Shown in pieces: positions 1-5,804 of a stretch of DNA of 10,000 bases. The DNA lies in contig NZ_JALJXF010000001.1 in NCBI RefSeq assembly GCF_024169925.1, forward strand, positions 7,501-17,500, given 5' to 3'. The notes beneath the pieces are model-generated. The model ran no database searches and had not been told where the DNA came from. It saw nothing but the letters and a program-made list of their open reading frames with translations. The DNA is from Methylorubrum extorquens. GTDB taxonomy: Bacteria > Pseudomonadota > Alphaproteobacteria > Rhizobiales > Beijerinckiaceae. The first letter of the stretch is position 1; the number at the start of each line of letters is the position of its first letter. Both the position numbers and the translations under genes were made by a program.

Positions 1-2
1 GC

Positions 3-1025
3 GAGCTCGATCTGCTCAATGAGGCCCGCAACTGTGAGATGATCGCCGAGATCTTCGCCGGACGTGACGACATCGTCATCCCGAAAATCTTCTGGGAGTG
101 GTGCTCCGAGCGGGTGCTCGTCCAGGAGTTCATCCACGGCATCTCGCCGAACGATGCCGCCGCGCTACGGACGATGGGAGCGGACAAGAAGGCGCTGGCG
201 CAGAAGGGCTGCGACGCCTTCCTGCGCATGGCGCTGATCGAGGGTGTGTTTCACGCCGATCCGCATCCCGGCAACCTGCTGATCCTGCCCGGCAACCGGA
301 TCGGCTTCATCGATTTCGGCATCGTTGGGCGTCTGTCGCAGAAGCGGCGCCAGCAGCTCCTCGTTCTGATCGGCGCCATGCTCAAGCAGGATGTCGATGG
401 CCTGATGGCCACGCTCCTCGATTGGACCGGCACATCGAATCCGGACCTGAGTAAGCTGGAACAGTCCGCCCAGAACTTCGTGCAGGCTCATTCCTCGATC
501 CCGCTCAATCTCGGGCTCGTGCTCACCGACTTCATGACCATGGCCCGCGAGAACGATCTCGCGATGCCGACCGATCTGGCGATCCTGTTCAAGGGGCTCG
601 TCACCGCCGACGGCGTCATGCGCCAGCTCGACCCCGCTTTCGACCTGTTCGCCGCCGCCGGCCCGACCGTGCGGGCGAGCATGCGCTCGCAATTCTCGCT
701 GCGGGGCCTGATGCGCAAGGCGGAATCGCTTGGGACCGGCCTCTACGGCGCGGCCTCCGAGTTGCCGACGCTGATCCATCTCATGCTGGTGCGCCTCAAG
801 CAGGGGCGCGTCACCGTCGAGATCGAGCTGAAGGGGATGGACAAGCTCGTGCGGGGCATCGAGCGGGGGGCCGCGCGGGTCGCCGTCGGCCTTGTTGTAG
901 CGGCGTTCGCCACGCAGCTCGCGCCGCGTCTCATCGATCTCGGCACGCCGGCCTTCGTCATCATCGGGATGACGGTGGCGGTGCTCGGTATCGGCTGGCT
1001 GGTGTTGCTGAGCCGCGATCGTTGA
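3..1025 (+). CDS. ABC1/UbiB-family atypical protein kinase (5' partial)
   Basis: This is the C-terminal part of an ABC1/ADCK/UbiB-family protein; the reading frame is open to the window edge, so the true start lies upstream. Some 340 residues are visible. The visible part starts with the family's ELDL..EA.N segment. It then shows a W..CSERVLVQEFI.G block, the catalytic loop HADPHPGN (visible residues 84-91, bases 252-275) and an IDFG metal-binding motif at about residues 103-106. The C-terminus has two hydrophobic helices (about residues 293-307 and 317-336), as is usual for bacterial UbiB proteins anchored in the inner membrane. Family members support ubiquinone biosynthesis through an ATPase or kinase-like activity. 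Alphaproteobacteria can carry several paralogues, and no ubiE or other coenzyme Q gene is in view, so I do not assign ubiB. The family call is secure; the exact role is inferred. Confidence 0.93.
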   Translation, partial: ELDLLNEARNCEMIAEIFAGRDDIVIPKIFWEWCSERVLVQEFIHGISPNDAAALRTMGADKKALAQKGCDAFLRMALIEGVFHADPHPGNLLILPGNRIGFIDFGIVGRLSQKRRQQLLVLIGAMLKQDVDGLMATLLDWTGTSNPDLSKLEQSAQNFVQAHSSIPLNLGLVLTDFMTMARENDLAMPTDLAILFKGLVTADGVMRQLDPAFDLFAAAGPTVRASMRSQFSLRGLMRKAESLGTGLYGAASELPTLIHLMLVRLKQGRVTVEIELKGMDKLVRGIERGAARVAVGLVVAAFATQLAPRLIDLGTPAFVIIGMTVAVLGIGWLVLLSRDR

Positions 1026-1168
1026 GATCGTTCGGGCGAGACCCGGTGCTCTGAACGGACGATCCGCCTCGAGGCGAAGGGCGCCATGACTTCCGTGGCG
1101 GATGGGCGCGCGGCCGCCGCCCGGAAGGGCGGGGCCGGTGCTGTCGCGGGGGGCGAAAGCCGGGTCTC

Positions 1169-1273
1169 ATACCAAATCCGTTTGATCCCTTCGGGATGGC
1201 GGATTTGGGCTTCGCTCAGGCGCCGCGCGGGCTGGCTGATCCGGTCCCCGCTTGGATCAAGCGGAAACCGTAT
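1169..1273. repeat. Hairpin-rich intergenic repeat-like element
   Basis: This short non-coding block is built of nested inverted repeats. CCAAATCCG (1172-1180) pairs perfectly with CGGATTTGG (1200-1208). Inside it, ATCCC (1185-1189) pairs with GGGAT (1193-1197) across a TTC loop. A second hairpin, CCGCTTG-GAT-CAAGCGG, lies at 1248-1264. The outermost 20 bases on each side (1169-1188 and 1254-1273) are also imperfect inverted copies of each other, matching at 15 of 20 positions by hand. The block ends exactly where the minus-strand small gene stops. It resembles the palindromic repetitive elements of high-GC proteobacteria and may also stop or stabilise transcripts. Copy number in the genome cannot be judged from one window. 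Confidence 0.6.
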
Positions 1274-1452
1274 CAGGCCCGGATGACAGGCTTGGCCTTG
1301 AGAGCGGCGGCCAGCGCCTTGAGCTGGCGGTCGAGATCGGCCAGTTCGTTCAGGGCGATGGTCTTGTGCCCCGCCTTCACCGCGCGCTCGATATCGCTGA
1401 CCTGCGAGGAGGCCATGCGCTTCAATTCAATCGCGAGTTGGTCCCTGGTCAT
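1273..1452 (-). CDS. Small helical hypothetical protein (59 aa)
   Basis: This is a small protein with no recognised family. It begins MTRDQLAIEL and ends KAKPVIRA. Almost the whole chain looks helical, with regularly spaced leucines and charged residues and little Gly or Pro, so a short coiled coil or a small helical hairpin is likely. No signal peptide or membrane segment is seen. I chose ATG at 1452 because AAAGGAG lies on the minus strand at 1464-1458, five bases before it. The frame could be extended six codons to a GTG at 1470, but that would place the ribosome-binding site inside the gene. The gene is divergent from the FUSC-like gene. Good ribosome-binding site and codon use support a real gene; function is unknown. 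Confidence 0.6.
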   Translation of the reverse strand: MTRDQLAIELKRMASSQVSDIERAVKAGHKTIALNELADLDRQLKALAAALKAKPVIRA

Positions 1453-1457
1453 CGGCG

Positions 1458-1464
1458 CTCCTTT
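1458..1464 (-). promoter_or_regulatory. Ribosome-binding site deciding the small gene's start
   Basis: AAAGGAG on the minus strand, five bases upstream of ATG at 1452. It favours this ATG over the in-frame GTG at 1470, which lies upstream of the site. Confidence 0.65.
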
Positions 1465-1598
1465 CGTCACCAGGCTCGATGGGCCGGTGATAGGCGCTTA
1501 GGCTTAACCGGGAGTTTTCTCCGGGGCTTTCGCGTTCACCGTTCCGATCGTTCAAGCCTGCCATCCATCACGTGGCCGAAAGCTTGAAGGGAGGGCGG

Positions 1599-2243
1599 AT
1601 GCAGGCCGAACAGGCTTCCTACCATGGGCAGGAAAAGGGAGAGGGCGCTACGGAGCGCGCCGCCGCGGAGGCCGCCGTCGAAAAGACGCGCCGGGCCGAC
1701 CGCGACACCAGCCGCATCCGCTGGCTGCGGGATCAGGTCACGCGGCTGCGCAAGCGCCTGCCGCTGCGGCGGCGCTTCTCCGGCGGGCTCGCGCATGGCG
1801 TAATGTCGGCGGTCGCTGCCATCGTTGCTTACCTGCCGACGCAGGTGCTCGGCTTGCGCGAAGGATTCTGGGCGGCGATCACCGCGGTCGCCGTCGCGCA
1901 GACTGAGTTCGGCGCGACCCGCTCCACCGCCCGGGATCAGTTCACCGGTGCCGCGATCGGCGGACTGATCGGGCTTTCCGCCTACCTGACCCTGGGACCG
2001 TCCCTGCCGACCTACGCGGCGACGGTCGTGCTCGCGATCATCGCCTGCTGGCTCGTCAACGTGGCGAGTGCCTGCCGGCTGGCCGGGATCACCGCCACCA
2101 TCATCCTGCTGGTGCCGCATCTCGGGCCGGTGGAGCGGATGGCGGGATCGCGGGTGCTGGAAGTCGGCTGGGGCGTGTGCGTGGCGATCGGCACGGTCTG
2201 GCTCGTGACCCGCTTGAACCGGAGACTCGGGATCAAGCTCTGA
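1599..2243 (+). CDS. FUSC-like inner-membrane protein
   Basis: This 214-residue protein has a long hydrophilic, very basic N-terminal region (about residues 1-60, rich in Arg/Lys and probably helical). Four to five hydrophobic segments follow (about residues 65-85, 90-102, 117-132, 138-155 and 185-203). The stretch with EGFWAAITAV, AQTEFGATRST and then a glycine-rich helix GAAIGGLIG resembles the FUSC/aromatic-acid-exporter membrane domain, where a WA..T motif precedes a helix after a conserved Arg. It is only about half the length of full exporters and has no second domain, so it may act as an oligomer or have another role. I prefer ATG at 1599, preceded by AGGGAGG at 1588-1594; a GTG at 1572 is in frame but lacks a comparable site. 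The family call is moderately sure and the substrate is unknown. Confidence 0.7.
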   Translation: MQAEQASYHGQEKGEGATERAAAEAAVEKTRRADRDTSRIRWLRDQVTRLRKRLPLRRRFSGGLAHGVMSAVAAIVAYLPTQVLGLREGFWAAITAVAVAQTEFGATRSTARDQFTGAAIGGLIGLSAYLTLGPSLPTYAATVVLAIIACWLVNVASACRLAGITATIILLVPHLGPVERMAGSRVLEVGWGVCVAIGTVWLVTRLNRRLGIKL

Positions 2244-2296
2244 CGGCGGCCGGCTGCAAGGATATTTGAAGGGCGTCCGCCGGGAAAAGTCGGGCG

Positions 2297-2325
2297 GGAA
2301 CTTGGCCGTATGCCTCGGGGGTTCC
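2297..2325. promoter_or_regulatory. GGAAC/GTTCC dyad upstream of the dehydrogenase, possible promoter
   Basis: GGAAC (2297-2301) and GTTCC (2321-2325) form a 5-bp inverted repeat about 50 bp upstream of the dehydrogenase start. Alphaproteobacterial EcfG-type general stress promoters read GGAAC, 16-17 bases, then CGTT. Here the spacing to GGTT is 18 bases and the first base of the -10 element is G, so the match is imperfect. It could equally be an operator or chance. Confidence 0.25.
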
Positions 2326-2374
2326 TGAGACGATGCCCTTTGAGGCACCGCCTTTCCCACTTCGAGGACATTTC

Positions 2375-3547
2375 ATGAAAGCATTATGCTGGCACGGGAA
2401 AGGCGACATCCGCTGTGACACGGTGCCGGATCCCACGATCGAGGATTCCCGCGACGTCATCATTAAAGTGACGTCCTGCGCGATCTGCGGCTCCGACCTT
2501 CACCTGATGGACGGACAGATGCCGACGATGAAGTCGGGCGACGTGCTCGGCCACGAATTCATGGGCGAGGTGGTCGAGGTCGCCGCGGGCTTCACCAAAT
2601 TCAAGAAGGGCGACCGCATCGTCGTCCCCTTCAACATCAATTGCGGCGAGTGCCGTCAGTGTAAGCTCGGCAACTTCTCCGTCTGCCAGCGCTCTAACCG
2701 CAACGCCGAGATGGCGGCGGCGCAGTTCGGCTTCACCACCGCCGGCCTGTTCGGCTACTCGCACATCACCGGCGGCTATGCCGGTGGACAGGCCGAGTAT
2801 GTGCGCGTGCCCATGGCCGACGTGGCGCCGATGAAGGTGCCGGACGGCATGGACGACGAGTCGGTCCTGTTTCTCACCGACATCCTGCCGACTGGCTGGC
2901 AGGGCGCCGAACATTGCGAGATCAAGGGCGGCGAGATCATCGCCGTATGGGGCGCGGGGCCGGTCGGCTTGTTCGCGATCCAGTCAGCCAAGATCATGGG
3001 CGCCGAGCGGATCATCGCCATCGACACCGTGCCCGAGCGTCTCGCGCTCGCTGGCAAGTACGGCGCGACCGACATCATCGACTTCGCCAAGGAAGACGTG
3101 TTCGAGCGCATCAAGGAAATCAGCAAGGGCGAGGGCGCCGATGGTGTCATCGACTGCGTCGGCATGGAGGCCAGCGCCGGCCACGGCGTCGCCAGCGTGA
3201 TCTCGACGTTGCAGGAGAAGCTCACCTCGACCGAGCGGCCCTATGCCCTCATGGAAGCGATCCGCGCCGTACGGCCCTGCGGCATCGTCTCGGTGCCCGG
3301 CGTCTACGGTGGGCCGATCCCCGTCAACATGGGTGCGATCGTCCAGAAGGGCCTGACCCTCAAGAGCGGTCAGACCCACGTGAAGCGCTACCTCGAACCG
3401 CTGACCAAGCTGATCCAGCAGGGCAAATTCGACACCGCTTCGCTGATCACTCACCGCTCTGCCGACCTCGCGGACGGGCCCGACCTCTACAAGACCTTCC
3501 GCGACAAGAAGGACGGCTGCGTGAAGGTCGTCTTCCATCCGAACTGA
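2375..3547 (+). CDS. Zinc alcohol dehydrogenase, formaldehyde-dehydrogenase-like
   Basis: This complete 390-residue medium-chain dehydrogenase should oxidise an alcohol or aldehyde with NAD. The catalytic zinc site is seen as Cys38 (CGSD), His60-Glu61 (GHE) and Asp169 (FLTDILPTG). An Asp in this third position is typical of the glutathione-independent formaldehyde dehydrogenase branch. Four structural-zinc cysteines follow the pattern C-x2-C-x2-C-x7-C (90, 93, 96, 104). The Rossmann motif GAGPVG lies at 193-198, and Asp217 at the end of the next strand favours NAD over NADP. An extra segment at about 265-300 is also typical of this branch. ATG at 2375 is preceded by GAGGA (2364-2368); the longer in-frame start at 2333 lacks such support. 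The gene lies 32 bp upstream of a broken hydrolase gene, its probable former operon partner. The substrate is not proven. Confidence 0.92.
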   Translation: MKALCWHGKGDIRCDTVPDPTIEDSRDVIIKVTSCAICGSDLHLMDGQMPTMKSGDVLGHEFMGEVVEVAAGFTKFKKGDRIVVPFNINCGECRQCKLGNFSVCQRSNRNAEMAAAQFGFTTAGLFGYSHITGGYAGGQAEYVRVPMADVAPMKVPDGMDDESVLFLTDILPTGWQGAEHCEIKGGEIIAVWGAGPVGLFAIQSAKIMGAERIIAIDTVPERLALAGKYGATDIIDFAKEDVFERIKEISKGEGADGVIDCVGMEASAGHGVASVISTLQEKLTSTERPYALMEAIRAVRPCGIVSVPGVYGGPIPVNMGAIVQKGLTLKSGQTHVKRYLEPLTKLIQQGKFDTASLITHRSADLADGPDLYKTFRDKKDGCVKVVFHPN

Positions 3548-3579
3548 AAACACTGAAAAGAGCGGTTTCGGAGCGAGCC

Positions 3580-4085
3580 ATGGCGCGCAAGGACGGTTTG
3601 AAATTCGGCGATCTCGGCTCGCGGGCCGCCCATCTCTGCGTCGATGCGCAGCCGATGTTTTCCGAGAAGACCGACTGACGCACGCCCTGGCTCGCCCGCA
3701 TCCTGCCGAACATCGAGCGCATCGCCGCCGTCCATCCGGCGTGAACCGTATTCACCTGCTTCGTGCCGATCCGCTCGGCCGAGGAGGGCCGGGGGGGCAT
3801 GGCGGCGCTACTCCGAGCACTGGCCCAAGATGACCCTGGATGCGTTCGGACCCGAAATGGTCGATTTTGGTGCCGAGCGTGACCCCTTTTGTGCCGCCCG
3901 CCAAGGTGATCGACCAGATCGTTGACTCCCCCTCGATGGAGCCCGAACTCGCCGGTTTGCTGGAGGCGGTCGACACCCTCGTGGTGACGGTTGGCGAGAC
4001 CGATGTGGGCGTGGTGGCGACCATCCGCTCACCACAGCGGCGTTCGTCGCCGGCGTCGGGTTCGTTGCGGCGGCACGCCTGATCG
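3580..4085 (+). pseudogene. Isochorismatase-family cysteine hydrolase pseudogene
   Basis: This is the remnant of a cysteine hydrolase of the isochorismatase family, readable only by changing frame. It starts with a good GGAG site and ATG at 3580 and shows the HLCVD start of the fold with the catalytic Asp. A TGA at 3676-3678 stands where the family has Trp (TDW), and a second TGA at 3742-3744 stands before TVFT. An extra G in the run at 3791-3797 moves the frame to one reading AWRRYSEHWPKMTLDAFGPEMVD. An extra T at about 3865-3868 moves it again to one reading VPSVTPFVPPAKVIDQ and then DTLVVTVGETDVG. The usual catalytic Cys after TDV is Gly (GGC, 4008-4010), and the usual Lys after VID is Gln. 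Similarity fades after about 4035; faint traces may run to about 4190. It lies 32 bp after the dehydrogenase stop, so the two were probably cotranscribed. It is clearly non-functional. Confidence 0.88.
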
Positions 4086-4196
4086 GCGGCACCCGCCACT
4101 GCTGATTCCGGCCCTTGGACGGCCCCTCGTTTCGACACGCGCTTCGCCGAACCGGCATCCACCTCGGTGGAGCGCACTGCAAGCTCAACCCGATGG

Positions 4197-4469
4197 ATGC
4201 CCCGAAACGGATTCGACGTGGCGAGCCTGAACACAACCCTGGACATCTTTTCGGCGCTGCTCGCATCCGAGCAACCGGTTCCGGTCGGCGAGGCCGACGA
4301 AGCAATCTGGGCCTATCTCGCCGCGTTCGGCGGCCTCGATGCGCAAGTGCGAGCCCTCGACCGGCTCGCGCAGGGCGTGGCCGGTCTCGACGCCACGTCC
4401 GCCTTCATGTCGAGCCTGCGCGACGCCCTCGATCGTCACCGGGCGCGCCTCGCCGAACCATCCGCCTGA
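4197..4469 (+). CDS. Short hypothetical protein (about 90 aa)
   Basis: No family is recognised. The frame has the G/C-rich third positions of real genes here. It encodes a mostly helical, acidic, soluble-looking chain with segments such as TLDIFSALLASE, EAIWAYLAAFGG and SSLRDALDRHRARL. No signal peptide, membrane helix or cysteine is seen. The start is uncertain: ATG at 4197, GTG at 4218 and GTG at 4167 are all in frame and none has a strong ribosome-binding site. The region just upstream is probably the decayed end of the hydrolase pseudogene, so the first residues may be debris. It could be a small intact gene or the surviving C-terminal piece of a longer one. Confidence 0.45.
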   Translation: MPRNGFDVASLNTTLDIFSALLASEQPVPVGEADEAIWAYLAAFGGLDAQVRALDRLAQGVAGLDATSAFMSSLRDALDRHRARLAEPSA

Positions 4470-4888
4470 CGGCTCTCCTCAGAACCGCTTTCGCCAAACG
4501 CGGAGCTGGCCACTCGCACCTGCTTTCAATCGGGCTTGCCGCCTCTCCTGGTGGAGCAGTGCACCCTGCGCCGATCAAGGGATGGGGCGACCCCGTCGAG
4601 TGCATACGCTTGGCTATCTCGTATCTTCAAAATGCGATTCCACAGTCTTTAAGGCTGCGCTTGCAACACTGTGGTGCATAAAAGGCGCGAATGGCGACGC
4701 TTATGTTTCGAAGACGCATCAATCCCTCGGCGAACAGCCGTGGTTTGTTATCAGGAGCAATCATTCGTTGGCGTCATATTATCGCCTCTTGTTTCCGTAG
4801 AGTGCCGGTATCTCACAGATCGACGGTACGGAGAGCGCAGGCGACGGCGCACCGTACGCCTCACTCGCGTCGCTGAGTTGGATGCTGC
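4470..4888. other. Gene-free, locally AT-richer interval
   Basis: I see no convincing gene on either strand here; the short open frames lack good starts and the codon bias of the neighbours. Bases 4601-4660 count to about 47% G+C by hand, visibly lower than the surrounding genes. The interval holds an inverted repeat at 4632-4679, a smaller one (ATACG 4604-4608 with CGTAT 4620-4624), and GTACGG (4826-4831) paired with CCGTAC (4852-4857) just before the secreted-protein gene. It may carry that gene's promoter and decayed DNA left by the same process that ruined the hydrolase gene. No transposase remnant was recognised. Confidence 0.6.
4632..4679. repeat. Interrupted inverted repeat in the gene-free interval
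   Basis: CCACAGT (4640-4646) is the exact reverse complement of ACTGTGG (4668-4674). The flanks ATGC (4632-4635) and GCAT (4676-4679) also pair, so the dyad is longer but interrupted. The right arm runs into AAAA on the plus strand. It may be a hairpin, an operator or the trace of a mobile-element end; no direct evidence decides. Confidence 0.45.
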
Positions 4889-5269
4889 ATGCTCAAGTTC
4901 GCCCTCACCGCTGCTCTGGCCGCCGCGCTCGCCTCGCCGGCGATGGCGGGGGATTTCGATGGGACGTGGTCGGTTCAACTCGTGACCGAAAGCGGCATGT
5001 GTGATGCCCAATACAGCTACACCCTGGCCGTACGGGATGGACAGGTCCGCCCGGTCACCGCGGTGGCCTCCGGCGGCACCACGGTGAGCGGCCGTGTCGG
5101 AGCGGATGGGGATGTCGGCCTGAACGTCGCGGCTTCGGCCGCGAACGGGACCGCCTCGGGCCGGCTCCAGGCCCGCTCGGGCTCCGGCACGTGGCGCGTT
5201 TCCGGCGGCCTGTGCACCGGCCGTTGGGTGGCCAAGCGCCACACGCTCCGGACCGCGCTCGCCGAGTAA
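4889..5269 (+). CDS. Small secreted beta-rich protein of unknown function
   Basis: This 126-residue protein opens with a clear Sec signal peptide: MLKF, a hydrophobic Ala/Leu core, and a likely cleavage after SPAMA (residue 20). The mature part begins GDFDGTW and is rich in Gly, Ser, Thr and Val in alternating patterns, suggesting a small beta sandwich or barrel. A GTW motif occurs near both ends (about 25-27 and 100-102). There are only two mature cysteines (38 and 109), which could form one disulfide. It should be periplasmic or exported. Start ATG at 4889 fits the signal peptide exactly, although the ribosome-binding site is weak. A strong terminator lies 20 bp after the stop, so it ends a transcript, probably as a single gene. 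I do not recognise a named family; real gene likely, role unknown. Confidence 0.8.
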   Translation: MLKFALTAALAAALASPAMAGDFDGTWSVQLVTESGMCDAQYSYTLAVRDGQVRPVTAVASGGTTVSGRVGADGDVGLNVAASAANGTASGRLQARSGSGTWRVSGGLCTGRWVAKRHTLRTALAE

Positions 5270-5289
5270 TCTGATCGTCTGCCTTTCGA

Positions 5290-5326
5290 AAAGAGGGGGC
5301 GAGCCCGCAAGGCTCGCCCCCTCTTT
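5290..5326. terminator. Bidirectional intrinsic terminator
   Basis: A perfect 16-bp stem, AAAGAGGGGGCGAGCC (5290-5305) with GGCTCGCCCCCTCTTT (5311-5326), closes a five-base loop. The stem begins with AAA and ends with TTT, so it can act as a terminator in both directions. It sits between the convergent secreted-protein gene (stop at 5269) and the SpoIIAA-like gene (stop at 5358) and probably serves both. Confidence 0.92.
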
Positions 5327-5357
5327 ATGCGTTCGTGCGGGAGCGGTCCCTGCGCCG

Positions 5358-5720
5358 TCAGGCGGCCGCTTCGAGCCAGGCCCGCGCCTCGCCGATGCGG
5401 GCACGCTCGAACACCTTGATCTGCACCGGCGAGACGAAGCCGAAGGTCTCGGCCACGGCCTTGAGCCAGGTCGCGTCGGTGACGAGGGCGACGTGGCTCA
5501 CGCCCTTCATCATCGAGATGCCGAAGCGCGGATCCTTGAAGAAGGCGGCCGGCTCCATACCCTCGAAGCTGCGGATGTCCTCCAGGAGCTTGATGCGGCC
5601 GCCCTTGTCGAGGTCGGCCTTCATCGCGGTCATGACCGTGTTCATCTCCTCATCGGAGATCTTCCCGTCGACGACGATCTCGGCGATGGCGGAATCGGGC
5701 TTCTTCTCATAGGTCAGCAA
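5358..5720 (-). CDS. SpoIIAA-like STAS-fold protein
   Basis: This 120-residue soluble protein resembles the SpoIIAA-like family, small single-domain relatives of STAS anti-sigma antagonists. Seen are the opening strand with IAEIVVDGKISDEEM, an amphipathic helix (NTVMTAMKADLDKGG), the strand RIKLLEDIRSFEGM, a FFKDPRFGISM segment and a closing strand and helix with QIKVFERARIGEARAWL. Members of this family are thought to bind lipids or partner proteins; the role is not known in detail. The only in-frame start near the N-terminus is TTG at 5720, with GAGGAG on the minus strand (5735-5730) nine bases upstream. It lies 84 bp downstream of priA on the same strand, so it may be read through from priA or have its own promoter. 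Its 3' end faces the shared terminator. Confidence 0.8.
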   Translation of the reverse strand: MLTYEKKPDSAIAEIVVDGKISDEEMNTVMTAMKADLDKGGRIKLLEDIRSFEGMEPAAFFKDPRFGISMMKGVSHVALVTDATWLKAVAETFGFVSPVQIKVFERARIGEARAWLEAAA

Positions 5721-5804
5721 GGTGCGGCGCTCCTCGAATGAGCCGAGGACGAGCGCGTTCGCAGGAGATTGCGAGCGACCTCGGCCGACGGCGGACGGAC
5801 GCGA

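Noticed and set aside
1534..1553. Three GTTC tetramers close together upstream of the FUSC-like gene, a possible second SOS box
   Set aside because: The spacings between copies are 3 and 5 bases (12 between the outer two), not the 7 required for an alphaproteobacterial LexA site.
1551..1588. TTCAAGC (1551-1557) and GCTTGAA (1582-1588) inverted repeat before the FUSC-like gene
   Set aside because: It is a 7-bp match with a 24-base loop next to the ribosome-binding site; it could affect translation, but the match is short enough to be chance and nothing else supports it.
4671..4985. Plus-strand frames across 4671-4985
   Set aside because: They are rich in Arg and Ser without family similarity, and one overlaps the well-supported signal peptide gene at 4889 in another frame.
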